A DNA stretch of 64,000 nucleotides. It comes from Manis javanica. Its lineage: Eukaryota > Chordata > Mammalia > Pholidota > Manidae. Under the pieces are notes generated by a model. That model saw nothing but the letters and a program-made list of their open reading frames with translations. It was not told where the DNA came from and made no database searches. How positions within the stretch are numbered: the first letter of the stretch is position 1; each line of letters begins with the position of its first letter. Position numbers and translations under genes: made by a program. The stretch lies in the NCBI RefSeq assembly GCF_040802235.1, contig NC_133169.1, forward strand, positions 45,949,034 to 46,013,033, given 5' to 3'. Positions 12,041 to 24,440 of this stretch are shown here, one piece after another.

Positions 12041-14824
12041 TTCCTCGGGACTACAGTCTCCTGACCCGCCCTTGGAGACATCTGGGATGGGAAGAGTTGT
12101 GTTTCAGGTGTTGGGACACTAACTTCTAACCCATTTCTTTCTTCCTAGGTGGGCCACGTCACTGGGCTGCATTCTCCCCCAATGAACCCAATTCGACCCT
12201 GAGACTCTCAAAAGGAAAAGGTAATACTCTTCTGCAACACATCTTGGCCGCAACACCAACTAGGAGACCAAGAACAATGGCTTAATCCTAACACTTTTAC
12301 TGAATTGAATCTTTTCTGGAAATGGGCAAACAAAAAGGGCAGAAGTGCCTTATGCTCAGACTTGCTTCTATGTCAGAAGCTGAAAAGGCCACGCCAAGCT
12401 TGCCAACTTGCTGCAGCCCTCTCTCCACTCCTCTTCCTACTTTACCTCTGCACCAGTGTCAGCTAAAGCCGACCTTAGGTGAGCAAGAGAGAGTTATTAA
12501 AGAGGCTTGTAAGTTTTCTAGCAGCCTTCACTTGTCTAATACTGTTTCCCATTAGAGAGACTGCTGTTCCCTCAGTAGACCGTAACAGGACCCTAAGTGT
12601 TCCAAAGATACTCTGTGGGAAAAAAACCTCTTTTCCTTGTGCATAAAGACAGGGCTAAAGAAAGCTAGTATAACAGTTCACAATTGCTTCTTATTTTCAC
12701 TGAAAATTAAGGTTTCTAAGGGTTTTAATTTCTAATTAAGGCTACTGGAAATAATAAGGGCAACGTCTGCATGCTAGAAAAGATGTGTTTTGTTAAGAGA
12801 AGGTATGAGGAATGGAAATGCATTTTTATTGAGGGAAAAGAAGGTAATTTCATCCTAAAGTACAGCTGGTTATTTTAAGAGGGAGAACTCTGAATGGAAA
12901 AATAAAGTTGTAGAAATTTTGTGGAAGAAGAAATTAATGTCATGCTATATGAGATTGAAGTAAATGAAGCTTAATATAAAGTACACCATGAGATTAGAAT
13001 TTTGCTTTCTATTAAAAGGACAAAGTTTTCTCAAACTATTGTTCTATTCTTAATATTAAGATATTGCAAAAAGTTTTTCTAATTCTATCAATTTCTCATG
13101 TTTAATGTCTAAATAAGGTGTTTGAGTACTTAAGAAAACAAAATCATAATATTAAAAAGCTATGAGCTAAGTTTTGCAACAACTATGTAACTTTCTGTAT
13201 TTGGTATTTAACTACCTACATTTTAAAGTATTTTGTCATGTTTAGATACTGTTTCACTTCAGAACTATTTGAGAACAACTAGATTCAAGCAGAACAAGAT
13301 TTAATTACATAAGATGGAGTAAACTAAGGGGGACGATTTTACTTTTTAAGACATTTTTGTTTCATATGTTGTTGATCTTTTAAAGTAAGTGTCTGTTTTA
13401 AACCTTTCTCTTAAGCTGACTTATAACAGTTTAGGAAATTATACCTTTATAAACAAAATTGAAAACATGTATTTTTCTCTCTGTACCTGATCCCTCCAGA
13501 ATTCAGAAACTCTCAGTGAGTATTTTTATATGTTAGGGCAATATTCTTATTTAAATAAATTCAATAAGAATTTGCTCTCCTTGTGACAGGACACAATTGA
13601 AAACACTGGTTATATTATCAAAGCTGTGACTGAAGTGACATATTTGAGAGAGGCACACGTATACTCAGACATGACCAGGCAGCTTGAAGGAGCCAACATT
13701 GACTTTATGGGGCCAACAAAGCCCCTCAGAAGAACTTGCCTACAACCTTGCTTACAGGGGTCCCAGCTGCCTTACAGGGTGAGTAAGAAGGTCACTACCT
13801 GACAAATGTATGAACCTCAGAGTATCTTGGGGACCTTGAGGAGAGAGTAGTTCACCCAATTTCTACAGGTACTGAAGGCTTGGATTTCCTTTCCTCGAGA
13901 TGCCTTTAAACGTTCAATCTGCAATTCCTTACAACAAAGCACACGTAAGAGCCTGTGCAATCAACTGCTCTTCTTGCTGCATTTATGTAAACAATCAAGC
14001 CAAGTGTTTTGAAGCTAAACTTATTTTAAACTTGAATTTTAAACTAAAATTATTTTCAATTTTAATTTGAAGCTAAACAAATTAGTCTTACTATGATTGC
14101 CTCTAATTAAAATGAAGGTGATTTTGGGAGAAAAGAATTATGTTTCAATAGTGCAGCCTTATCTATACTAGATTCTAATACTTGTGATTGTGAAATAGAC
14201 TGGATCCTGAAATCTGCTTTCCAATTTTTTGGAAATGTTTCCAATTTTCTTCCATCACTTCAGTTGAAGTCTTACTGCTCCTAGTCTCATATTTAGCCGT
14301 GCATTCTTAATCTCCTGGTCAAATTTATTCCTTCCAGAATGGAAAATCCAACTGCAGTTATTGCTCAGATAAGGACTTCAACCTCTGTCTCTGACAATCA
14401 ATGAAGAAACCAGCTGATCAAGTCTCTCAGATTCTTCAGAGGCTCTCAGAATCATGAATTCAGTCTCACTTTTAGAACTGGGATCCTAGCAACTATCCTT
14501 CATTGGACTCCCACTAATTCTTCTACTAGCCCCAATGTGTGAACCATGCTTACTAAACCTCTTAACTAAATTTATGTCTTCCAGACTACAGTCACTCAAG
14601 GTTAAAGCCCTGCTGTCATGAAGATTCAAGCCCTTACCAATTGATGAACCATGCAACTTCCTGAGACCCTCGATGGGAACCCTTATGGTCCCAATCTACA
14701 CCATCCCGACAGTCAGCTAGCAGAGGGACCCAATGACCACACCATCCCTCACAAGCAGGAAGCAGTCAGATTGGCCATTGCCCCTCACCCGGATGATTTG
14801 GATTGCAACTACGTGAGGCAGGAA
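12040..14824 (+). mobile_element. Probable internal remains of a class I endogenous retrovirus
   Basis: About 14,470-14,600 reads, on the plus strand, like the membrane anchor and cytoplasmic tail of a gammaretrovirus-type envelope: hydrophobic leucines, a C-x-x-N-x-L-x-x-F-type stretch and 'SRLQSLK'. An LTR follows directly. The region 12,110-12,560 resembles the pol-env boundary of such elements only weakly. Most of 12,560-14,400 I cannot assign. The element is broken in many places and looks old. No gag or pol was recognised and no matching 5' LTR was found upstream in the same orientation. Confidence 0.4.
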
Positions 14825-15925
14825 TGTTAGACAGAAGAATAAATATGTGTGAGGTGGAAAGAGAATAAGGCCAGTAAAGCCCACTAGAAGAGACTCAAAG
14901 ACTTAGCCAAATAGAACTAGAGCCAGAAAGGAGTATAGAGTTAATGGGTTAATTAGTTGAAGCTGCAAAGTCCAGAAGTAACTTGGAATATCCAGAAATT
15001 TCCCAAATAAAGAAAACTATCTGAGCATGGCCCATGTCTTCATTGTATCAATTAGATGATGTCATTGCAAAATCTACTTAGCCTGATAAAAGGCCCATTT
15101 TATTCTTTAACTTAACCTATATGCTGTTTTTTTCTCTCCTCCAGCCCCTAATCAATAAACTTTGCAACTAGGACAGGAAGCCTACCTCAGAGGTGTAAAT
15201 AAGCCTATGTGGAAAAAGAATGCTGAGGTCCCAAACCAACATAGTCACCTAGATAAGCCTATTCTTAAAACAAAGCTTCAAAGGAATTATAAATCACCTG
15301 TTCATGCCTTATGCTGACCCTTATCCAAGAAAGCCTTATAAAAACCAGAGCCCAAACCCTTAAGTGCACCTCCTCTCTGAGGTTGCCCACGCTTGCCTTT
15401 CTTTGAGTGTGTCACTCTCTAGATCCTACTCCATATAAGTAGGGAGGGGCTGCTGGGAGCTCTGATCTGGGGCTTGCGAGTTCCTGTCACCTGGATGATC
15501 CAGACGGGATTGCAGCTGTACCATCCTGCTCTTTAGTAGCCTGCCTGAAAATCTCCTATATCTTTAGGAGGTTCTCAGAATGTAATCTCAGTCATCCAGT
15601 GCTCTGCAGCTCCCCCACATACTAGGTGGGAGGGGACCAGTTCCAATTCTGTTCAGATCCAAGGAATCACTGGACACCAGGTGACCCTGGCTTAAGGAGT
15701 TAGCAGGGATCTGTCCCATGCTGAGTAACAATTCAATGAGTATCCCTTTGCTTACTTTTCCCTTCCTCTCTGCTTTAGTCAAGTAAACCTGCCTTTGTCT
15801 GTCTTGACTCTGTCCTGCTTCTCTTTTTGGGGTGCATTCATATAAAACTTTTACTCTGCTTCACTAATTGTCTCTGCTTTCATTTCTTTGCTGTGGTGGG
15901 AACAAGAACTGAGGAAAAAAAATCA
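14825..15925 (+). mobile_element. LTR (3' LTR) of class I type endogenous retrovirus
   Basis: It starts TGTTAGACAGAAG just after a purine-rich 'gaggcaggaa', as a 3' LTR should. It contains a TATA-like 'ccttataaaaacc' near 15,335 and ends near 'gggaacaagaactgagg'. It is the same family as the minus-strand LTR at 6,880-8,057 and is preceded by envelope-tail-like sequence. At about 1.1 kb it is long for a gammaretroviral LTR, so it could contain an insertion. The right end is approximate. Confidence 0.6.
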
Positions 15926-15952
15926 ACTGCCATTAACAGTAAAAAATAATAT

Positions 15953-17530
15953 GTAGAGAATTAAATGATTTTCCAACCATCATATATACAGCAACATTGG
16001 TATGATTATAATTTAATATTCTTAAATATTGGCTTATCTTTTTCATGAATATGAAAGAGACTGTGTTTTTGCCAAAAAGGAAGGTACATTTAAAAATAAA
16101 AATCAGGTAGGTGGGTTGCTTCAGATAGACTTTTAGTATGAGGAACAATTATGTCCCCAAATTTTGAATTATAATAGTGCTAATTTTATTAAATTATCAC
16201 TATATTAACTTATACTAAATATGACTTTAAAGTTTTAAATTATCACAAAATATACATGGCTTATTTGGTATATATTTTTTACTCTGATGCACCCTAATTT
16301 TTTCAAATAATTTTAAACTTACAGAAAAGTTCAGTGATATTGTGAAGAACTCTCAAATAACCTTACCATGTATCCCCAGTTTTCAATCCTTTTTTGCATT
16401 AGAGGCATGTGATAAAAGATATTAAATATACTATAATTATATTTGATTGTATTCCCTGTTTTTGTTGATTTTTTTTTATTTTTGCATTTCAGGATCAGGG
16501 TTTTTAGTTGCAGTGCCCCTTTAGTCTTCTATAACCTGAAACAGTTCTTCAGTCTCTGTCTTTCATGACATTGGCATTTTTTGAAACACATTACTGTTAT
16601 TAAAGGAAATGTGCCATTATTTGGATTTCCTTTTTTACCTCGTAATTTGTAGTTAGCATTTTTGACCAGAATATTACATTAGGATCAAACTCAAGGCACA
16701 CTATGACAACATATCTTTATTTTATTTAATGGATTTTGAGATGTTACTGTTTTTATTTATTTGTACTCCAGTTGTGATCTCTGAGGCTTGAGAGGTTAAC
16801 ACCTATGAATACAAAGGAAAGAGAGGTTTCTAAATTGGTAATTAGTAACTCAGATATGGGCCTGAGGTTTGGTCACTGCTGCTGAGGTTTCAGAGATTGT
16901 ACATCTTGTTGGGAGAACTTATATCATGGGTTTCCACTGAGAGGTGCTGTTTCAGTACAACGCATGCTGGATTCCTCCTTTCCTTCACTTCTTCCAAATT
17001 TCCATACTGGAAAGACAGGATTTAAAAAGTTAAATAATTTATTGTTTTCACAATCTTAAAATATCAATGACACAATGTATTACTTCCATAATAACACCAA
17101 TACAACGTCCTGCTTATATAAAATAGTGAAAATTCATTATAGAGCTTTTTTCCCTTCTAGATTAAGTACATATATTCAGAGTTCACTGTGTAAAAGCTAC
17201 GTGGAATAGTTTCCTTTTAAAAAAAAATCAACAGGTTATGTTTTTCAATTGAAATGCAGTTATTTCATTTGAGTCAATATTCATCAATTTTGATTTTTAC
17301 TTCCACCTCTCATGACTTACCTTTTGCATACAAAGTATAAATATGCCACCCCAAAGGAAAAAAATACAAATAAATATGTTTATATAAATAAATAAATATA
17401 AACATATAAATTGTACATGTATAAACAATAAAATCTATACTCAACAAAATCTCACTCACTTCTGATTTTTTTCACTATTTCTGTCAGCACCTCAGAAGAA
17501 ACCACTCTCACAGTTTTAAGGATTATCTCT
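15953..17530. repeat. Duplicated segment, copy B, left part
   Basis: This matches copy A from 8,371 onward, starting at 'gtagagaattaaatga' and continuing through the 'cttacagaaaagttcag' region to the 'accactctcacag' region. The ERVL-like provirus interrupts the match at 17,531-17,535, and it resumes at 23,165. Confidence 0.6.
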
Positions 17531-17535
17531 CTTGT
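17531..17535. repeat. Target site duplication CTTGT, left copy
   Basis: CTTGT occurs here and at 23,165-23,169, directly flanking the TG...CA ends of the ERVL-like provirus. A 5-bp duplication is normal for ERVL-class elements. Removing the element and one copy restores alignment to copy A. Confidence 0.75.
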
Positions 17536-17864
17536 TGTAACTCTGGGAGAAAATATGTTCCTAGCCTGGGGAAAATTACCTTTGAAGCCAAAATCAGTTA
17601 AAGGGAGAAATAAAGTGGAAGAAACACATTTATTGCTTACACGCAGTTGTCTATTTCTGCTCACCAGTGTCTCTCGTGACCCAGCTTCCAAAAGGGATCC
17701 CACCCAACCACTCTGGCCCAGTCATGCCCTCACTCCCCTTGTAATTATCTATTGATATGGAGATAGACTACTTCTCTCCACTCTTTGGAAACACCTATTG
17801 ATATGGAGATGCACTGAGGCCAGCTGAGAGCTTCAAGAAATATTACAATTTTATCCGGAGCACA
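17536..17864 (-). repeat. 3' LTR of the ERVL-like provirus
   Basis: It pairs with 22,837-23,164 along its whole length. Shared landmarks are 'tttgaagccaaaatca', 'ggagaaataaagtgg', 'gactacttctctccactc' and 'attgatatgg'. The inner boundary is fixed by a 'gaagggg' purine run on the minus strand. The reversed terminus is TGTG. Confidence 0.75.
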
Positions 17865-18284
17865 CCCCTTCAGAAATCTCACCTCACAATCTACTCACTC
17901 CCCATCTTTCACAATGGCACCTGTGTGAGAAAGGTGGAGCACTGTAACCAGACTAATAATATACAACAACTACAGCAAGAAAATCATGATAATCCTCAGG
18001 CCAGAGGATTCAGCTAGATTCAAAGTCCTATGCAGTTTAAGGCCATAACTCACCCATTCCACAGGCAGTCAGCAGGTGAACAGGTAGGGAGTTCACAGCA
18101 ATCACCATGAGGAAACTGCAGCCAGGGGTCAGGTCCAGGCCACAGGGACTGTAGAAGCAAATAACTTTAATGAAGATAAGATGCATGTTTTAATGACACC
18201 AGCAAAGTCAAATCTTGTCCATCAGGTAGGATGCATCCAAGAGAGTGGTCCTGTGACAGGACAGTGGCAGGTGAGGGGCTGCGA

Positions 18285-18715
18285 GGGAGGGAGTCCGAGG
18301 GAGTCTGAGGGAGTCTGAGGGAGCTCAAGGGAGTCCGAGGGAGTCCTAGGGAGGAGCAGGGATTCCAGGGATTCCAAAGGAGGGTGAGGGATTCCGAGGG
18401 AGGGCGAGGGAGGGCGTGGGATTCTGAGAGAGTCCAAGTGAAGGCGAGGGTGTCCGAGGGAATCCGAGGGAGGGCGAGGGATTCTGAGAGAGTCTGGGTG
18501 AGGGCAAGGGTGTCCGAGGGAATCCGAGGGAGGGTGAGGGACTACAAGGGAGTCCATTGGAGGGCGAGGGAGTCCGAGTGAGGGCGAGGGAAAGCAAGAG
18601 AGGGCATGGGAGTCCGAGGGATTCCGAGTGAGGGCGAGGGTGTCCGAGGGAACCCGAGGGAGTCCGAGGGAGGGCAGTGGGATCTGTGGGAGTAGGAGGG
18701 ATCCCGAGGGAGGCC
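18285..18715. repeat. Minisatellite, 10-bp unit with 60-bp higher-order repeat
   Basis: About 43 units of a 10-bp consensus close to AGTCCGAGGG keep the same 10-bp phase for most of the array. Variants include AGGGCGAGGG, ATTCCGAGGG and TGTCCGAGGG. At about 18,421-18,540 a block of six variant units repeats with a period of exactly 60 bases and only a few differences. Because 10 is not a multiple of 3, all frames stay mostly open, which gives long spurious proline/serine-rich frames. The array lies between integrase and the 3' LTR of the ERVL-like provirus. Confidence 0.9.
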
Positions 18716-21700
18716 AGGCCAGACACTTAGATTTTAGTCTGTATCCCATTTTTTTCTGGCTATGATTTTGGCAAGTCACAAAACCCCTGTGGGACTCAAT
18801 TTCTTCATTTATAGAAATGGGAGGTACGTGCACAGACCATAAAGATAAAGAAAACTTCCCTGTAAGATGCTCTTACATCCTGAATGTTTTAGGTAAACTA
18901 CCATGACCATTGGGTGTCATTCCGCTGTTATTCCAGTAACATAGTAACATACAGGAGGCCAGCTCCAGGCATTTTCCCAAGGTGCCAGAAGGGCCAGCCA
19001 TTGCTGGACCATGTGTCAGAATGTCCAGGGCGGTGTCCACTCAACAGAGTCTCCAGGGTTTAATGCATTTGGGACTGGCAGCAGGGTGTTGCTCTGCTGG
19101 TCATATCCTAACTTCAATAACTCTTCTTTGGTTTGCACATACACTTGTATAGGAAAGGCAGCCATGTGTGTTAGAATATCCACAGGGCTCAAGGCTCCTT
19201 TTCAGTGCTTCTCATTCAAAAGCCATAGAACTGTGCATAAGTGAACTGACCATCCCTGTAGACTATTGGTGTCTGACTTCAGGCCAGATTTCAACAAACC
19301 ATTGTACCTTTCTATCATGCCTGCCCTGGTAAGGATATATGGTACATGAAACTTCCACTTTATCCCTAACTTCTTGTAATATATGTTCAGCAAAGTGGGT
19401 GCCTTGATTGCTCTGTCACCTGTGGCTGGCCATAGGCTGCAAAGAAACACTCTAGACCCCTCTTGTTGTTTTGTTGATTTGCACAATGTGTAGGAAAAGC
19501 AACTAACAGTTCAGTAGCTGTGTCCACACAAGTCCCCGCATTCTGATATCCTTCTGATATGGGCAGAGGCCCAATAGAGTCTAACTGCCACCTGACAAGG
19601 TGTATCAGACCCTTTACTGTGGTCCATGTTGCTGTAGGATATAGTGTAAGTCCCTCTTAGAGCACACAAGACACTCATTCTGGGTTCTGCTGACTTATTC
19701 AAAGGTCTACAGCAAACCCCACTGATGGGCTACAGCCCCCATTGTCTTTTGTCCTGCATGCAACAAATGCTAATGAAACTATTGGGCCACATCAAAGGCA
19801 GGTTTTCTTGTAGCCAACATACCTGGGCCAATGTGTCTGCTTCATCATTCCCTGGGGATGCCAAAGGCAAATGGCCAGTCGCATGATCTATGATAACTGT
19901 CTTAGTTTAACCAAAGGTCCATAGGTCTTGCCACAACTCTTGCCCCCAAAGAGGCCAGTGAAAAACCATCCCATTGGCATGGTGCCATAATGGTAGTTGT
20001 AGAGTCAAGTGCCAATAGACAGACCAGCTGTCAGGGCAGACAACTATAGGGGAGGTCTCCTGGTTGATCATGAGCCATACCGCCCACATCTCAGTGCATT
20101 GCGTGCTCTTCCCCACTCCATCCTCCATCCATGTTGTCTCAGCCTTAGGATGGAAAGCTACAGCCCTCCACTTCGGGGGCTACCGGCAACTGGAGCCTCT
20201 GTGTACCAAGCATCTTCAGGTATAGAGGCTTTTCCCTCCTGACAAGGACTCGTGGCTACAAATGGCTCAAAACAAGTTCTTCCCTCTTTCCACAGGTATA
20301 TATTACTGGCCCCAATAAGCATTGGAGTTCTCCCTTAAGGGCTATTTGACAGCGTGCTATGATGCTGTAAATATGTGACCATTTGGTCAGTTTAGGTCCC
20401 TGTGCCATGTGATTTCATGACCTTTGGGTCTAGTCTCACACCCTGTGATGGGATAGGTGGTTATTATGTAGGTCAGAGTTGTTCCAGTGATGGGCTCAGT
20501 AGCCAGCAAAGCGTGGAACTCAGCAGCCAGTTGCTACTCTATCAAGGTGTACTGGACCTCTGCTCCTTTCCATAGTTGTGACCATCCAATAGGTTAGCAG
20601 GTCCATTCAAGATGCTGCCAAAGGCCCCATGCATTACCATATTCAGTTACATGAACATCTAGCTTGTAGGGCTTTGATGAGTCCATTACATTCAAGGACT
20701 GAACTGTCTTGACTACCCACTTATCAGCAGTAAAGTAAGCTGTATATGTTTCATCTCAGTCACACCAGAAGACCTTCCATACCAACTGGTAAAAGGGCTT
20801 AAGAATTTGTGCCCAGTGCAGGATAAACACTACGAGTAGCCCAAAAGACCCCAAAACTCTTGTAATGCTGCCACAGTGGTAGGTGTGGGGAAAGCCTGGA
20901 CCTTGTCTATGACTGCTTCTGCAAAAAGTTTAATTTTACCCAATCTGACAACCCCCAGGAACTGTGCTAACAAACTAGGTCCCTGAACACTGGTGCTGTT
21001 CACAGCCTGTCCTTTCTCCTGTAGATGTTGCAGCAGTCTAGGGCTGTTCCTAGACTGTGACACTTGGTGGAACTGTGGAGGTATTCCTGTGGAAGGACTG
21101 TGAATGTACACTGCAAGCTTTCCCAGGTGAAGGCAGACTGTTTCTGACTTCCCTTTGTTATGGCAGTAGAGAAGAAAGCATTAGCAAGGTCCACACCATA
21201 ATGACACATTCCTTGTTCATGACTGAGGGTGTCCACAAAGGGCTGCAATAGAGGGGACAGCAACATGCAAAGGGGGTGGGACTTTATTCAATACCCTGTA
21301 ATCCATGGTCATATGCTTGGAGTTGTCTGGTTTCTTCACTGGCCACACTGGGGGATTAAAAGGACTATGAGTGGCCTTTATGATGTCCAAGTTCTCCAAC
21401 TCCTATAGAGTTTCTCCAATTTCCTTATGTCTCCAGGGGGTATATACTGCTTAGTATTTGTCTCCCACTGAGGTACAGGCAGAGCTACAGGTGGGTGCTT
21501 GGCTAGTCCCCTCAGAACTGCCTTTACCACATGTACCCTCACTCTGAACTCACCTGCAGTGGTCTGTAACCTCAAGTGCTGCAGGATATCTATACCCAAA
21601 GTATATTCAGGGATGGGAGAAATATACTCAGTATACTCTATTGGGGTAATGCCCTATAAGCAGTAGGATTTGGGCTTTATTCAGTCCAATTGCCTCACCT

Positions 21701-22836
21701 CCATAGCTGCCTTTCACAGCTGAGGTCCCAGGAAAATGCTCAGAGTTGCCATTAATCAGATAACATTCAACTCCTTTGCCTTCCAGTGCCAGGACAATTT
21801 GTACATTCATGGGGGATCAATGAATTGGTAATTCTGCATGTGGCCTCTGGTCCCCACCACATCCCCTAATTTTGGAGCTTTGACCCCCACCTCAGTCAAA
21901 GCACAATGCCCAATCTTCCTCCTGTGTGGGTGAGGGCCCAGGCAGAGCCTGAGTACTGTCCCCCAGGAAGTCCCATAGGGATACAGGCCAGACATGAGGC
22001 TATGTCTCCAGCCTCCGAGTCCTGGACCTCAGTGGCTGGAACTACTGCTCTGGCTTTAACTGGTGTCACAGTTCTAACAGGACCCTATTGCACTGCCCAT
22101 CAATAGGCACTGTCACTACCCCGGCCCTTATTAAATCAACCCACATCTGAGTCCTCGAGACCTTCCCCAGTCCTTTGCACCTCTTCTTTCAGTAATAGCC
22201 TGTACTTCCTTCCATTCTCTTATTGTTTCTATCTCCTCCAGAGCTGCTAAACTATGAGTAGCCTCACTTATGGGCTGCTCTATGTGGGGGGTAAGAATAG
22301 TCGATAGGGACACAAGGAGACATACAAAATATCTTCCAGTCGCGAAACCTGTCTTCTCAATAAATGCCTTTTATGGGCATCCTATAGGTCACCGCCCAGC
22401 TCCTCCAAGTGAAGCCAAATTGTGTGTCTCTCCTCGAAAACACTTTCCCCTATCTCAACAAACAAACATCCCACAATCCCGGCTTTGGCATGTCTGCTCA
22501 GGGCCTCTGAGCAGTCTTCTTTCTCACAGAGGGCTGATTCCAGAGCTTCTGGTGTCTCCACCCTTCCCCAATTCTGGGAAGGTACCCACCCATTTAGTAG
22601 GAGCTTTACCCTAGTCTAAATTTCCCTAGTCTAGGTGCTCCCCAGTTGGGAGCCCCACAGATACGGGTCTCCCGGCTGATGTCACACCCTCCACTGCTGG
22701 AGCCACGGGGGAACTCCCTACCATCCACAGGGACATTTCCTGGTATCTCCCCCATCATCTCCAGGGGCAGCCTGCTGAAGTGTCACACCCACAAAGACAG
22801 ATTTTGGATTCAGATGTCCTACTGACTCTTGCCACA

Positions 22837-23164
22837 TGTAACCTGGGGGTGGAGTGAAGAATAAGTTCCCAGACCTGGGAAAATAATCTTTGAAGCCAAA
22901 ATCAAAGGGAGAAATAAAGTGGGAAACACTTGTTTATTGCCTACAAGCAGTCATCCACTTCTGCTCAACTGTGTCTCTCATGAACAGGCTGCAAAACGGG
23001 GTCCCACCCCACCTCTCCAGTCTAGTTATGCCCTCGCTCCCCCTTGTAATCACCTGTTGATATGAAGATGGACTACTTCTCTCCACTCCTTGGCAACATC
23101 TATTGATATGGCGATGCACTAAGGCCAGGGGAGAGATTCTGGAAATATTGCAATTTTACCCACA
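22837..23164 (-). repeat. 5' LTR of the ERVL-like provirus
   Basis: This is the partner of 17,536-17,864, with reversed ends TGTGGG...GTTACA. Two bases inside it, on the minus strand, a TGG-starting site lies where a tRNA primer binding site is expected. I cannot assign the tRNA. Confidence 0.75.
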
Positions 23165-24440
23165 CTTGTGTTTCATTTTTTTTAAGAGAAGACCCACGTA
23201 TGTTTCCTTATTTCACAGTATAGTATATAGACTCTCTTGCAATAGCTTTTTCACTTACTACTTGCTGGGAATCATTACTTATCAGTTCTAGAGATTGCCT
23301 TTCTTATATATTATAACCAATGAATAACCTACTCTGTTATGTATACCATAGTTTTACTAATATCCTGTTTTTGACATTCAGGTATTTTACAAAATTTTGC
23401 ATTTATTAACAATGCAATAAATAAAAAACCTTTCAAAGATATTATTGAATATAGGAGGTACATCAGGGTAATACCTAACTGAGCCAATGACTGTTTATCA
23501 GCCGCTGTTTTTCACTTCCTCACAGCATTCTATGACTATATTCAAAGTCCAGTGCCCATAAAATCATTTTTTCATATCAAATTATTTTGAATATAGCAAA
23601 AACAACTCAAAAAAGGATTGTTTTGCCCATGTAGAGATTTCCTGCTTCAGATACCCCAAAAAACTGCACCAAATATCTTTTAGCTCTAAAAAAGAAACAC
23701 TCCGGAACCACAAAATATTCCAAGATATTGAGTCTTCCATTATTTTTTCTTTCCACCTCTTTTCTGTTTTTCTGCTCTTTCTTCTTTCCTTGCAATTTTT
23801 AGTTATTATTTGAATGTTTTTTAGAATCTATATTTTGTTGGTTTTCTTGCTATTTTTATTGCATATAGCTGCCCTAGGAAATACACTGTATTTTCTATGT
23901 CATTTAAAATTAATAACCTACTCATTCTGTAAAATGTTTTGCAATTGCATAAAATCAGATACTCCCATTGATTTGTTACCCTTTCATATGTACTATTACT
24001 ATACGTGCTATAAACCCCAAAAGGAAATGTAATACACATGGTTTCTGAAGTTATAGGTCTCATGAAGAAATAAACAATCATCAAATAAGAAAAAAATATG
24101 TTTGGCATTTATCCATATATTCACCATTTATTTTTCTATTCACTATTTTTCTCAGAAAAGGACTTCTACATCTTGCGTTATCTCCTTCTGTCTGATTAAT
24201 TTACTTTAGTATGCCTTCTTGAACAATTCTGTCATTGACACATTCTCCTAGTCCTTTCTGTAATGATTCCCTTATTTTTCTTTCTATACCCAATCATATT
24301 TTTGATGGGCATTAAAATTTCTGTTGACCAGTTTTTCCCTTTCAGTACTTTAAAAATATCTTTCTACCCTCTTTGTGCTACCATTATTTCTAGTGAGAAA
24401 TCATCCATTATTTGGAGCACTTTTTCCCTTTTACATACTT
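23165..24440. repeat. Duplicated segment, copy B, right part
   Basis: It begins with the second CTTGT target copy and resumes the match to copy A at about 9,932. It carries the 'accatagttttactaatat' and 'tagtgagaaa' landmarks in the same order. The sequence beyond, to about 24,820, has the look of reversed ancient L1M ORF1-side sequence; copy A lacks a counterpart because an L1 fragment cuts in there. Confidence 0.6.

Larger units (their letters stand above)
17536..23164 (-). mobile_element. ERVL-like (class III) endogenous provirus with both LTRs
   Basis: A 5.6 kb element in minus orientation. Read from the right it has a 5' LTR, weak gag/protease remains (about 21,800-22,830), and reverse transcriptase (about 20,830-21,600; 'FNPPVWPVKKPD', 'DLANAFF', a Y-L-H-S stretch and 'LQEFWGLLGY'). 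RNase H follows (about 19,900-20,130) and then integrase (about 19,200-19,700; 'GIKWKFHVPY', 'MIERYNGLLKSGLKSD'). A minisatellite and the 3' LTR complete it. No envelope is seen, which fits ERVL. The LTRs have TG...CA ends, a purine run precedes the 3' LTR, and 5-bp target copies flank the whole. The coding parts are broken in many places. The LTR pair differs visibly at many sites, so insertion is probably tens of millions of years old, yet it is younger than the segment duplication it interrupts. Confidence 0.8.

Noticed and set aside
18285-18715. CRISPR-like regular repeat
   Set aside because: Units are 10 bp with no unique spacers, inside a mammalian retroelement; it is a minisatellite.
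18222-18833. 203-codon minus-strand frame rich in P, S and L (and two overlapping frames)
   Set aside because: It is the translation of the 10-bp minisatellite; frames on both strands are open for the same reason and none has a start context or domain.
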